Positions 26,851-36,239 of a stretch of DNA of 64,000 bases are shown piece after piece (within the stretch, counting starts at the first letter, position 1; each line of letters opens with the position of its first letter). The translations under genes were made by a program, and so were the position numbers. This stretch comes from an uncultured Bacteroidales bacterium (GTDB lineage Bacteria > Bacteroidota > Bacteroidia > Bacteroidales > P3), in contig CALUHO010000008.1 of the NCBI GenBank assembly GCA_944320465.1, positions 1 to 64,000 of the forward strand, read 5' to 3'. Below the pieces are notes generated by a model. It saw only the letters and a program-made list of their open reading frames with translations. It was not told the origin of the DNA and ran no database searches.

Positions 26851-28761
26851 CTAAAGCTGCTTGAGCAATTTGCCCCGGAACGACCGTCTGCCATCCAGGC
26901 TTACGACTTCCACCACATAGAAACCGTCCGGCAAGGCGGACACGCTTACTTCAAGGCTTTCCGCCCCATGGGCTTCCCGACGCAGGCACATCTGTCCCTG
27001 CAAATTGTAAAGCGCCACATACGACAAGGCTTCCTGCGCGGAAACCGTGAAAGAAGACGAAACCGGGTTAGGCCAAACCTTTACCGACTCCATCTCTTCA
27101 AGACGAGCCACGGAAGTCGTGTCGTCCCCACCGCCGGTCGTATCTCCCGGAACCGCCCTCACATGGCCCAGATTGTCGTAAATCGAATCGCCGCCTCCCA
27201 TGAAAAGGAAGGTGATGCCCGCGCTGCTGTCCATCCAGGCGATTTCCGTCACCGGCTTCTGCGTCCAGGCACCGGTAGTAGTCCGGGAATTGGGCGAGCT
27301 CTGGTCGGTGAACTCGGTGTTGTCAGCCGTAGGATAAGGCGTTTCCGGTCCCATCTCAGCCCTGGAATTGTTTCCGCCATCCGCCTGCTTGATGTAAAAA
27401 CCTCTCCGGGCGGGATTGTTGTTGGTCTGGTTCAGGTCGTACCCGAAACCCGGCACGTTTTCATTGATCGCGTATATCAGCAGGCCATAGCCCGGAATAG
27501 CCGTATCCCAGCGGCTTTCCCCGCCCCGGTAATCCAAGACGAAATATTCGCCCTCGGTAGGCGACTCTATCACAAAAGCCTTGGTGGCCTCTTCCACGTT
27601 CTTCATCTCAATCACGCAACTGTCCTCCAGCGACTGGCGTTCCAGCCAACCCAGCTCGCTGCGGCACCACGCATTATGCAAAGGCGGCGTCTTGCCCCCG
27701 TTGTTGTAGGTACCGTACGCCATGATGTCGAATTCTCCCGGATCCACCGAAACACCGCCGCTTCCATCATAATCGCAATCGTACAGGTCCGGCAGGCGGA
27801 GCACATGGCTCATCTCATGCACCAAAGCCCCGATGTACGCAAAATCATTTTCATGGGAAAGCTCGCCCGAACAAGCGTACATCCACATGTCCACCCCGTC
27901 CAAGGTCAAGGAGCGGTCCAAGAATCCCTGATGCGCCCACACGGCCTCGCCCTGCAATGTCGTTTCCTCGCCCTGTCCGGCATAAATGATATGCATCCCG
28001 TCCACGGCTCCGTCACCATCGGCATCGTACTGGCTGAAATCCACATCATAAAGCGAATCGGCCAGACGGCAGGCATCCTCAATCATCTGCGCGGCATTCT
28101 GGTCGTTCCCGTACATGTCATTGTTACCGTAATAATACCGGGTATAGGGCAGATCCACCGGCCCGTACACATCCGGCTCGAAATGGAAGAGCCCCCGGCT
28201 GTTGTCCAGGAAATAATCCACGAAGCTGCCCGCGCATCCGTGCGCTTGGTAGCCCTGCATCGTTATCAAGGAATCATAGGATTCCTTGGGCGTGACCATC
28301 TTCACGTTCTGGAAATTGACCAGTATGACAGGAATCTTGCGGACCACCGTGTCGGTCAGGATTTCCTTTTTCCCTGTCTTGGCGGCCGCATCGGCAGGAG
28401 CTTTCCACTTGGCCATGCGGCTCTCTATCTGGGAAGCCGAATACCGCAAGCCTTTGGAAATCTTCCGCACGAACATAGCCTCGGCTTCCGTCCGGTCCGC
28501 CTGCGCATGGGCTTTGACCGTGGAGGGCACCATGTTGCCGCTTTCGTCCAGAACGGCGTAATACAGCTGCCCGTCCTGATTGAGCAAAGTATAGCCATCC
28601 AAGCTTTCGACCCAATGCACGCGCTCATCTCCCCGCAGGTAAACCGTAATCGTCGTGCCGTCTGCTTGTTTGAACTCGATGGGCCGGTTATAGGCCGGCG
28701 CGGCTTTCAGCATGGACAACGACATCAAGGCCGCCATGCAAATCAAAAAAACTCTCTTCAT
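26851..28761 (-). CDS. M6 family metalloprotease with T9SS sorting domain
   Basis: 636 residues from the ATG at 28761. A signal peptide (VFLICMAALMSLSMLKA) and an N-terminal pro-region precede the catalytic domain. The zinc site is HEMSH (315-319), followed by VLRLPDLYD, and the metzincin-like M6 block FDIMAYGTYNNGGKTPPLHNAWCRSELGWL is present. The usual Gly after HExxHxx is Arg here (HEMSHVLRLPD), a small departure. The C-terminus is a T9SS domain (VKVWPNPVSSSFTV ... FRGKLLKQL). It should be an exported endopeptidase similar to the immune-inhibitor-A group. It is the first gene of a leftward run with the glycosyltransferase and miaA. Confidence 0.92.
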   Translation of the reverse strand: MKRVFLICMAALMSLSMLKAAPAYNRPIEFKQADGTTITVYLRGDERVHWVESLDGYTLLNQDGQLYYAVLDESGNMVPSTVKAHAQADRTEAEAMFVRKISKGLRYSASQIESRMAKWKAPADAAAKTGKKEILTDTVVRKIPVILVNFQNVKMVTPKESYDSLITMQGYQAHGCAGSFVDYFLDNSRGLFHFEPDVYGPVDLPYTRYYYGNNDMYGNDQNAAQMIEDACRLADSLYDVDFSQYDADGDGAVDGMHIIYAGQGEETTLQGEAVWAHQGFLDRSLTLDGVDMWMYACSGELSHENDFAYIGALVHEMSHVLRLPDLYDCDYDGSGGVSVDPGEFDIMAYGTYNNGGKTPPLHNAWCRSELGWLERQSLEDSCVIEMKNVEEATKAFVIESPTEGEYFVLDYRGGESRWDTAIPGYGLLIYAINENVPGFGYDLNQTNNNPARRGFYIKQADGGNNSRAEMGPETPYPTADNTEFTDQSSPNSRTTTGAWTQKPVTEIAWMDSSAGITFLFMGGGDSIYDNLGHVRAVPGDTTGGGDDTTSVARLEEMESVKVWPNPVSSSFTVSAQEALSYVALYNLQGQMCLRREAHGAESLEVSVSALPDGFYVVEVVSLDGRRSFRGKLLKQL

Positions 28762-29065
28762 ATCGATTATTGGTTGTTCTATGGTTGTCAATCCTTTCCT
28801 TGCCGGATTCCGGCCATGCGGCAGCCGCCCTTCCGAGGCAAGCCATACCGGCAAAGCCTATTATAAAGAGACAAAGATACGATTTTTCCACGAGACTGGT
28901 ATTATTTTCCCACAAGGCGAATCAACGCGAATCCAGCGCAAACGGAAACACACCGGTGCAACATCATGGCAAATACTGGGACATCTGTCGGAGCCTGCCA
29001 AAACGATTTCTATTCCTATGATTGTCAAAGCGAACCCAAAAAGGAATAAATTTGTCCAGGCATTC
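28762..29065. other. Intergenic region, nothing recognised
   Basis: About 300 bp between the protease start and the rsmA stop. It contains the protease promoter region but no clear consensus box, gene or repeat. Confidence 0.4.
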
Positions 29066-30175
29066 TCATCGGTCTGCCCGCAACAGATTCACCAAAGCCA
29101 CATAATCTTCCACGCCGAGCTGTTCGGCCCGCTTCTCCAGCATCGCCGCCGGAAAATCCCGCGTCGACAGGCCTTTTTCCTCTTCAATTCCCTTGAAAGC
29201 ATTGCGCAACGTCTTGCGTCTCTGATTAAAAGCCTTCTTGACAAGATAGACAAAAAGCTTTTCGTCGCAGCCCAAAGCCGAACTGTCGTTGCGGCTGAGA
29301 CGAATCACACAGGAACGAACTTTAGGGGGCGGCAGAAACTCCTCTGCCTCCACCGTGAATAAATATTCGGTACGGTAAAAAGCTTGCAGCAACACGCTCA
29401 TGATACCGTATGCCTTGCTACCCGGTCTGGCGCAGACCCGCTCGCCCACTTCCTTCTGGAACATCCCGCCCATCACTGGCACAAGCTCCTTGTATTCCAG
29501 CACACGGAACAAAATCTGGCTCGATATGTTATAGGGAAAATTCCCAGTCAGCACAAAACTCTCTCCACAGAACACTTCCCGCAAATCCATCTTCAGGAAA
29601 TCCGCCGGAATCAGCTTCCCGTCACGAGTCTTGTCAGGATAATGCGAAGCCAGATAGACTACCGATTCAGGGTCCAGCTCCACCAGCTTGACATCTAACA
29701 TCGGGTCCTCCCACAAGCAAACGCTCAGCACGCCCATGCCCGGACCTATTTCCAGAACGTGAATCGGCTTGCCCGGCAAAGCCAAAGCAGACGATGCCGA
29801 AAGTCCGGAATATGTCATCCTGCACGTATCCGGCAAAGGCTCATCGCCAGAAAACCCGGATTTTCCAGCCGCAGGCAACTCTATACCGGCGGCAAGGGGT
29901 GGCATACCGGAAGACGCCTCATCCTTTGGACGGAACTCAGAAGCATCGTGCGTCAAGGCGCCGGCCGCCAGACGGTCCAAGCTGCCATCGGGCATCAAGC
30001 GCGGAACATACTGCGGATGGACGCAGCGGGCAATGACCCGGGCTATGTCCTGGCTCTTCAAGAAATGCTGCCCCAATGCCTTCTTGGCTCTGACGCTGTC
30101 CGCGCGGCCGGCACCCTTGTCCCCTCGGCCGAAACCGCCCCGGCCATCATTGTTTCTCCTATTATTCCTTTGCAT
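29066..30175 (-). CDS. rsmA: 16S rRNA dimethyladenosine transferase with inserted segment
   Basis: 369 residues, against about 260-270 for the family. RsmA (KsgA) dimethylates A1518 and A1519 of 16S rRNA. The family N-terminal motif KKALGQHFLKSQ (31-42) follows a Gly/Arg/Asn-rich leader. AdoMet motif I is VLEIGPGMGVLS (140-151), motif IV is NFPYNISSQILF, and the C-terminal helical domain begins near FNQRRKTLRNAF. About 77 residues (about 57-134), rich in Ala, Gly, Ser and Pro, separate the N-terminal motif from motif I and have no counterpart in the family. The frame is intact through it. Probably functional, since all catalytic motifs remain. Confidence 0.93.
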   Translation of the reverse strand: MQRNNRRNNDGRGGFGRGDKGAGRADSVRAKKALGQHFLKSQDIARVIARCVHPQYVPRLMPDGSLDRLAAGALTHDASEFRPKDEASSGMPPLAAGIELPAAGKSGFSGDEPLPDTCRMTYSGLSASSALALPGKPIHVLEIGPGMGVLSVCLWEDPMLDVKLVELDPESVVYLASHYPDKTRDGKLIPADFLKMDLREVFCGESFVLTGNFPYNISSQILFRVLEYKELVPVMGGMFQKEVGERVCARPGSKAYGIMSVLLQAFYRTEYLFTVEAEEFLPPPKVRSCVIRLSRNDSSALGCDEKLFVYLVKKAFNQRRKTLRNAFKGIEEEKGLSTRDFPAAMLEKRAEQLGVEDYVALVNLLRADR

Positions 30176-30250
30176 CTGTCTTTAAGCATTATATAAAAAC
30201 CCTTTCCAAGCATCACATACATATTCCATACGCCCCGTATCCACATTTAT

Positions 30251-30443
30251 CCCAAATCGGTCATTAGACTTTGGGGAGATTGCCCGCTTGTGTCAGGCAG
30301 CATGCTTCTCGCCTAGCCGAAGGCGTAGCGGGCTACGTCGAGGCGTAGCGAGAAACAGGATGCGGACAGAAGCGGGCAAGATGCCCGAATGCCTCATTTT
30401 CCCAATCAGAAACGGACTCGGCGTGTCTAATGACCGATTTGGG
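30251..30443 (-). repeat. Element A copy 5 (complete, TTTAT duplication)
   Basis: 193 bp, minus orientation, flanked by TTTAT on both sides (30246-30250 and 30444-30448). It lies between the TPR gene stop and the rsmA start, so it fills most of the rsmA upstream region. Confidence 0.9.
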
Positions 30444-30517
30444 TTTATCCCGACAGACTCCGTATGGGGCAAGATACCGGTACCACGGTGCAGGCACCGT
30501 ACCCAAGCGATGGCCTC

Positions 30518-32812
30518 TCACTGCAAGCCGGCATCGCCTCTGAGGAAACGGTACCGCTGCCGAGCCAAGCTTGCCAAGGTGGACGATTTGAACTCCATGA
30601 ACAACCATTGGTAGAGCCGCATGGCCTCCTCCTTGTCGGCCAAGCGTTGCTCGTCGGTACGCTGGCCGAACACCTCCGAACCGGCTTCCGGCAGCCAGAA
30701 AACCCAAGCATGATCCATCCCCTCCGGCACCGGGATACCCGATCGAAGCTGCAAGAGTTCCGCCGATAAGAACAAGGCATCGTCTACCAAAAGAGGGTCG
30801 CGATAATCCGTATAGACTTCCGAAAGCCAATACAAAGCCTGGCCTATCGAATCCATCCCCAAATAAATCTGCGCTTTGCGATACCAAGCCTCATCGAACA
30901 GCCCGCCCTCCTGAGGCAAGGACAGCAAGGTGTCCAAAAACCGCAAAGCCTCCTCATGGAAGCCCCGCATGGCCATGAAATCCGAACGCGCCACATACCA
31001 AAGCCCCGTATAGCTGCTATCCGGACTCATGTTCTCCTTGATCAGCAAAGAAAGTTCCATCGCATCGTTGGCAATCGTCTTGGAAGTAGCCGCCCTGAGT
31101 ACTTCCAACTGGCTCTTTGCCCATTCAAACTCCCCTATGTAATAAGACAATCGGGCATTCTGCAATTTGGCATAAAAGCCCACCGGATCCTGCTTGAGAT
31201 CTTTCTCCACTTGCGAATACAAAAGCGTGGCATCCCATACCTTATCATAATACAATAAAATATCCGCCAAGTCTATCTTCAGGACCGCCTGCTGGCTGCG
31301 CGTGAAACGATGCGATGCCAAAGCCTCTTCCAACAGCATCCGAGCGCTATCGCGTTCACCCGCATAATAAGCATGAATCTTAGCCAAGTTCCTGTACAGG
31401 CCAAAAATCTCCGGCCCCCGGCCCAGCTCCGAAAACAGTGCCTTATAAGCCTGCTTCAAACCAGCCACCCATTCCGGATTCTTCTCCTTGCGGCTCTCCA
31501 AGGTAGCAAAATACAAATCCAGCAAATCAATCTTGGCCTCGCGCAGATATTGGGTCGAAACCGGCATAGCACCAGCTTCCGCCTCAAGGACAAATTCCTC
31601 ATAAGCCGTACGCGCCATCTCGTAACGCCTATTGGAAGTCGTGACCCGTATGGCTTCCAGCCACTTCTGCCCGCCATCCTCGAAACGCCGGGAATACGCC
31701 TTAGCCTGTAGCAAGGCCGTCTCGAAATCCTTTTGCTGCAAAAGCACCCAGACCAGCATATCCTGCACTACCTCGTCCATCGGTTCTTGCTGCGCCTTTT
31801 GATAAAGCAGACGTTCCAAGCGTGAAGCTACCCGGCTCGACGCCTTTCCATTTGCCGGATACGCAACGTCCTGGCCATTGCCCGCCGAAGTCGTCCCCAA
31901 TCCGTCCCCGGCCCGCGCCCCTGTCTCGGAAAGGCTACTGGAAGCCATTACCGCCTGCAAACGGGTATAGACTTCTTCTTTTCTATCGGGATCCCGTTCC
32001 AGCACCTTCAAATACTCGTCCAGCATCAACTCATACTGTCCGGTCATCCTGTACAAATCGGCCAGCTCTTGCGCATAAAGGCAAGCCTCCGGACGAACAT
32101 CCTCCGGCTCGACCTGACCGTCAAAACTTCCGAATCCACCCGGCCAGGCCATGTCCGATGACCCTGCCCCCAAGTCCAATCCAAAAAGCTGCCGCAAGCG
32201 CAAACCCGCTTCCGCCACGCTTCCTGCCTTCTTCAAAAAATCCCGGTTAAGCTTATATCTAGGTACTGAACCTTCCGTCACTGCCCGATAGGCATCACCG
32301 GCAAGCTCGCGTGCATGCACATACAAGGCAACAGCCCAATCGTAACGCCGGGTCTTTTCCACGATATCCTGCGCTATTTCCGAAAGGGAGACGGCCGAAC
32401 CGCCATAGATATCCAATCCGGACAGAAATTCCTCAAAGCCGGAACGAGCCTTTTTGGTTTCACCTGCCAGCAAGAAATTCTGCAACAAATCTATTTGACA
32501 AAGCAGCGGTTGCGGAGCGGATTTCATCTGGCGGCGAATCAGCTTCTCTGCTTCCGGATACTGCTCCAAAGCCTGAAGGCATTGCAGATAACCTTGATAG
32601 ACAAAGGTCTGCGGGTCTTCCTGGTAAAGTTCCTCGTAAAGGCTCAGCGCCTTGTCTGCCTCCCCGTTCTGCATATAACGCTCGGCCAGCTGCAAACGGT
32701 TCTGTTCCTGCGCAGACAAAATCCATGGATAGAAGCCCAAAAGACATACCAAAACCAGCCGCCGCCAAGACGAGCAAGCCACGCCAAAACCGGAAACAGA
32801 ACCTAAAGACAT
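30518..32812 (-). CDS. Secreted or periplasmic tetratricopeptide repeat protein
   Basis: 764 residues from the ATG at 32812. The signal sequence (LVLVCLLGFYPWILSAQ) is followed by TPR-like helical repeats throughout (for example AERYMQNGEADKALSLYEEL, GYLQCLQALEQYPEAEKLI, AKLQNARLSYYIGEFEWAKS). A low-complexity stretch near 290-330 (SETGARAGDGLGTTSAGNGQ) interrupts the repeats. The C-terminal region contains EAMRLYQWLFMEFKSSTLASLARQRYR. It should be a periplasmic scaffold; no enzyme motif is seen. The upstream neighbour serS is separated by a terminator. Confidence 0.8.
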   Translation of the reverse strand: MSLGSVSGFGVACSSWRRLVLVCLLGFYPWILSAQEQNRLQLAERYMQNGEADKALSLYEELYQEDPQTFVYQGYLQCLQALEQYPEAEKLIRRQMKSAPQPLLCQIDLLQNFLLAGETKKARSGFEEFLSGLDIYGGSAVSLSEIAQDIVEKTRRYDWAVALYVHARELAGDAYRAVTEGSVPRYKLNRDFLKKAGSVAEAGLRLRQLFGLDLGAGSSDMAWPGGFGSFDGQVEPEDVRPEACLYAQELADLYRMTGQYELMLDEYLKVLERDPDRKEEVYTRLQAVMASSSLSETGARAGDGLGTTSAGNGQDVAYPANGKASSRVASRLERLLYQKAQQEPMDEVVQDMLVWVLLQQKDFETALLQAKAYSRRFEDGGQKWLEAIRVTTSNRRYEMARTAYEEFVLEAEAGAMPVSTQYLREAKIDLLDLYFATLESRKEKNPEWVAGLKQAYKALFSELGRGPEIFGLYRNLAKIHAYYAGERDSARMLLEEALASHRFTRSQQAVLKIDLADILLYYDKVWDATLLYSQVEKDLKQDPVGFYAKLQNARLSYYIGEFEWAKSQLEVLRAATSKTIANDAMELSLLIKENMSPDSSYTGLWYVARSDFMAMRGFHEEALRFLDTLLSLPQEGGLFDEAWYRKAQIYLGMDSIGQALYWLSEVYTDYRDPLLVDDALFLSAELLQLRSGIPVPEGMDHAWVFWLPEAGSEVFGQRTDEQRLADKEEAMRLYQWLFMEFKSSTLASLARQRYRFLRGDAGLQ

Positions 32813-32827
32813 AAGGCAAAAACATTC

Positions 32828-32866
32828 AAAAAGAGGATGTGTCAATCAAAATCTCAACACATCCTC
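32828..32866 (-). terminator. Rho-independent terminator of serS
   Basis: GAGGATGTGT (32833-32842) pairs with ACACATCCTC (32857-32866). The minus-strand T-run corresponds to plus-strand A5 at 32828-32832. It lies about 54 bp after the serS stop. Confidence 0.85.
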
Positions 32867-32919
32867 CTATTATTCACGGGCAAGCAATCCTAAGCCTGCG
32901 CCCAAAATCCCGACAAAAA

Positions 32920-34194
32920 CTAATCGATCATCTCAAAACCCGTAAACGGCTGCAAGGCTTTCGGAATCCGGATGCCTTCCTGAGTCTGGTGGTTCTCCAG
33001 CAAAGCCGCCACCACCCGGGGCAACGCAATCGCGCTCCCGTTGAGCGTATGCAGCAAGCGGGTCTTGCCATCGGCACCCTTGTAACGCAGATGCAGGCGG
33101 TTGGCCTGGTAGGTCTCGAAATTGGACACCGAGCTCACTTCCAGCCAACGTTTCTGCGCCGCGCTGAACACCTCGAAATCGAAAGTCAAGGCCGAAGTGA
33201 AGCTGATGTCCCCCCCGCATAAGCGCACCACGTGGTAAGTCAGCTCCAGTTCCTCCAGCAAAGACCCCACATGCTCGCACATCTCCTGTAATACCCGGTA
33301 GGAATCTTCCGGCTTCTCGATGCGCACGATTTCCACCTTGTCGAACTGATGCAGCCGGTTAAGCCCCCTTACATCCTTGCCGTAGGACCCCGCTTCGCGC
33401 CTAAAGCAGGCCGAGTAGGCGCAATGCTTCACCGGCAGGTCCTTCTCCTGCAACAGGCAGTCGCGGTAAAGGTTGGTCACCGGCACTTCAGCGGTAGGAA
33501 TCAGGTAGAAATTATCCAAGCCCACGTAATACATCTGGGCATCCTTGTCGGGCAGCTGGCCGGTGCCGTAGCCGGAAGCCTCGTTGACCATCAAAGGCGG
33601 CTCTATCTCCACATAACCGGCCTTGGAAGCTCGGTCCAAAAAGAAGTTGATCAAAGCCCGTTGCAGCTTGGCACCCTTGCCTTTATACACCGGGAAACCG
33701 GCACCGGTAATCTTGTTGCCAAGCTCGAAATCGATGATGTCGTACTTGGCAGCCAGTTCCCAATGCGGCAGCGCGTCCTGCGGCAGATGGTCGATCTCGC
33801 CCACCTGCTTTTCAATCACGTTCTCCGAAGCGTCCTTGCCTTCGGGCACCGATTCGTGGGGCGTGTTAGGAATGCTGTAGAGCAAGGTCTGGATTTCCTT
33901 CTCCAAGTCCGACACCTTGCCCGAAAGTTCCTTGTTCCGGTCCTTGTGCCGGGCGGTCTGTTCCTTCAAGGCATCGGCCTCCTCTTTCTTTCCCTGCTTG
34001 AAAAGCAGACCTATTTCCTTGGACATCTTATTGACTTCCTGCTGGATGCTTTCCAATTCCTGCTGAGCCGAACGCTTCTCGGCATCCAAGTCTATCAGTT
34101 TACGGACATTCTCTTCGGCGGCGGCATAATGCTTCTTCTGCAACGCCTTGATTACCTCTTCCGGATTCTCCCGGATCACTTGCAGCTGCAACAT
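32920..34194 (-). CDS. serS: Seryl-tRNA synthetase
   Basis: 424 residues, normal length. A class II aminoacyl-tRNA synthetase that charges tRNA-Ser. The N-terminal coiled-coil arm (about 1-105, LQLQVIRENPEEVIKALQKK to VSDLEKEIQTLL) grips tRNA. Motif 2 is visible as FRREAGSYGKDVRGLNRLHQF and motif 3 as LNGSAIALPRVVAALLENHQ near the C-terminus. TAEVPVTN is the serine/ATP pocket segment. It is a single gene unit with its own terminator. Confidence 0.97.
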   Translation of the reverse strand: MLQLQVIRENPEEVIKALQKKHYAAAEENVRKLIDLDAEKRSAQQELESIQQEVNKMSKEIGLLFKQGKKEEADALKEQTARHKDRNKELSGKVSDLEKEIQTLLYSIPNTPHESVPEGKDASENVIEKQVGEIDHLPQDALPHWELAAKYDIIDFELGNKITGAGFPVYKGKGAKLQRALINFFLDRASKAGYVEIEPPLMVNEASGYGTGQLPDKDAQMYYVGLDNFYLIPTAEVPVTNLYRDCLLQEKDLPVKHCAYSACFRREAGSYGKDVRGLNRLHQFDKVEIVRIEKPEDSYRVLQEMCEHVGSLLEELELTYHVVRLCGGDISFTSALTFDFEVFSAAQKRWLEVSSVSNFETYQANRLHLRYKGADGKTRLLHTLNGSAIALPRVVAALLENHQTQEGIRIPKALQPFTGFEMID

Positions 34195-34386
34195 CTTGTT
34201 CTATTTTTAGGCAGATTCAACACAGGCTCAGCCGAGAAGGATTCTTTGCTTTATTTTTTTGACGAACCCATCGCATTTCAATGGGTCAGCACGCACTCGC
34301 GGCCTGCCCCCATCGGCATCGCCCAATAAGGCGCGAAATTACAAAATCTTCAACGAACATCATACACTATGCCATCAAGCCGATTC

Positions 34387-34464
34387 TTCACATTATCCAT
34401 ACCATTTCCACCCGGGCATTTCACATTATCCACCATTCAAACAGGTCGATTTTTCACATTATCC
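34387..34464. repeat. Three TTCACATTATCC motifs at 33-bp period
   Basis: TTCACATTATCC starts at 34387, 34420 and 34453, exactly 33 bp apart, with diverged sequence between. It lies just downstream of the DUF4143 ATPase stop (34490). The period equals that of the repeat array upstream of the same gene (35890-36010). The rest of 34195-34489 shows no gene. Confidence 0.85.
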
Positions 34465-34489
34465 GAAATTCGCCCCATCCGGCTGACCA

Positions 34490-35854
34490 TCATAGCAATG
34501 CTGCCATATATACAGGCAAGCAGAGAATATCCTTGTCTTTTTTCAAGTCCTTAGTATAGAGAAGATAACGGTGAAGGATTCTCGCCGAGAACCTTTGCTG
34601 GAATTTATCGAGGGATTTATGAGAGTTATATCCGGAAGATTTAACCTCAATGGGGCACATCTTGTCCTTACGTGAAAGCAGGAAATCCACTTCATAGCTA
34701 CGGACCGTCCCGCCTTCTTCCTCGGCTTTCGGAACCTCTTCCTTGAACGTATAATAAAAAAGTTCATCGCCCGCACTCTTCAGCATCTGGGCTACCACAT
34801 TCTCGTACACATAACCCAAATCCGTACCAAGCTTATCGGCAAGAAGTTTCCGATATATCTCGTTCTCCGTATAATCACGATCCATGAAGGCGAGAGTAAC
34901 AAACAATCCCGTATCGGCAAGAAACATCTTGAAACAATCGTAATCGGCATGCAGCGAAAAACCCACGCTGGGGTCATTGGCATGATAGGCAAAATTCACT
35001 GTCATGGAATCGGCCATATCCATCAATAACTCGCCCAGCCTGGCAGCGGTCGCGTTCTCAATCACGCTTCCCACCTTATAACGTGCGGTATTGCGGGAAA
35101 GTTCCGCCGGAATCGAAACGAACAAACGAGAAGCACGCCCTGTCGGGTCGATTTTACGGAAATCATCGATATACAGTTCGAGTATGTTCCTTTTTACCGC
35201 ATCTATGGCCGAAAAATCATTCGATTCGAGGTAGGCATTGACAGCCTGAGGCATACCGCCTATAAGCATATACAGACGAAAGCTGCGCATAAGCTCACGA
35301 TTAACGGCATCTCCCATCGGCTTGGAATTTTGATACGCATACCTGATCAACTCGTAAGTCTGAGGCTTGCCAATAGCCCACAGGAATTCTTCGTAATCCA
35401 GCGGATACATTGCGATACGTGTTTCTTCGCTCGGTATCACGATGCCTTTCACGTTTTTCTTGATGGAAAGGAGCGAACCTGTTTCAATGTAATCATACCG
35501 ATGATCCTTCACAAGATGCTTGATGGCTTGCCGAGCTGGAGGACACAATTGCACTTCATCCAAAACAATTACCGATTTCCGTTCGTGCAGCGACACATTG
35601 AACAATGACTGAATCCGCAGAAAGAAGTAATTCAAATCCGAAATATGGGAAAACAATTCTTTAACCACATCATCTGCCACTGAGAAATCAACAATGATAT
35701 AGGATTCATATTCATTGCGGGCGAACTCTTCTGCTATCGTTGATTTTCCAATCCGGCGTGCCCCTTTTATCAGAAGCGCCGTTTTCCCATCACTCTCTTT
35801 CTTCCATCGGAGCATCCTCTCGTAAATCTTACGCTTGAATATCTTTTCACCCAT
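34490..35854 (-). CDS. AAA-type ATPase with DUF4143 C-terminal domain
   Basis: 454 residues. Walker A is GARRIGKST (31-39) and Walker B is VIVLDEVQ (95-102), as in the AAA_14 domain. It is followed by a GGMPQAVNAYLE segment and the DUF4143 region, which ends in a PD-(D/E)xK-like core (YEVDFLLSRKDKMCPIEVKSSG). Proteins of this class are common in Bacteroidota and archaea as isolated genes; their role is not settled, with defence or mobile DNA suggested. Both sides of the gene carry repeats of 33-bp period. The start at 35854 is 36 bp from the upstream array. No partner gene is on the same strand. Confidence 0.9.
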   Translation of the reverse strand: MGEKIFKRKIYERMLRWKKESDGKTALLIKGARRIGKSTIAEEFARNEYESYIIVDFSVADDVVKELFSHISDLNYFFLRIQSLFNVSLHERKSVIVLDEVQLCPPARQAIKHLVKDHRYDYIETGSLLSIKKNVKGIVIPSEETRIAMYPLDYEEFLWAIGKPQTYELIRYAYQNSKPMGDAVNRELMRSFRLYMLIGGMPQAVNAYLESNDFSAIDAVKRNILELYIDDFRKIDPTGRASRLFVSIPAELSRNTARYKVGSVIENATAARLGELLMDMADSMTVNFAYHANDPSVGFSLHADYDCFKMFLADTGLFVTLAFMDRDYTENEIYRKLLADKLGTDLGYVYENVVAQMLKSAGDELFYYTFKEEVPKAEEEGGTVRSYEVDFLLSRKDKMCPIEVKSSGYNSHKSLDKFQQRFSARILHRYLLYTKDLKKDKDILCLPVYMAALL

Positions 35855-35889
35855 AACCGAATCCTCATATTTACCGCAAAAATAGATGC

Positions 35890-36010
35890 TTTGTCGGAAA
35901 TCGCAAAATGTTTTTCACTTATTTTGTCGGAAATCGCAAAATGTTTTTTCACCTATTTTGTCGGAAATCGCAAAATGTTTTTCACCTATTTTGTCGGAAA
36001 TCGCAAAATG
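35890..36010. repeat. Tandem 33-bp repeat array upstream of the ATPase gene
   Basis: Units start with TTTGTCGGAAATCGCAAAATG at 35890, 35923, 35957 and 35990 (the third shifted by one extra T), separated by TTTTTCACCTAT-type linkers. The fourth unit is partial. It lies 36-156 bp upstream of the ATPase start, where regulatory or replication-like iterons would sit. Identical units and linkers, with no unique spacers, rule out a CRISPR array. 36011-36239 shows no gene. Confidence 0.9.
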
Positions 36011-36239
36011 CCGCCCTCCCCAAAACGAGGTATCCGCAAGGCCCAAAATCCCTATTTCTCGGTATTTCACAAAATTCCTCATCTTATTTTCTTTGCAAAA
36101 GCTGAACCAGTAGAAAAAGCACAAGGGGAAACAGCCCCGTCTTGCACTCCTGCAAGGCAACAAAACATGGAACGGACGCGGACTTGGCAAGCCGCCCTGC
36201 ATCCATTTGAAAAGAAACAAACTTTACATTTCAAATACC

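Noticed and set aside
26692..28866. 724-codon plus-strand frame over the M6 protease
   Set aside because: The opposite strand encodes HEMSH and a T9SS domain; the plus frame has no motif.
34369..34554. Short plus-strand frames with repeated FTLS/HII peptides
   Set aside because: They are translations of the 33-bp-period DNA repeats, not genes.
35890..36010. CRISPR-like array
   Set aside because: Linkers between units are nearly identical rather than unique spacers, and no cas gene is near.
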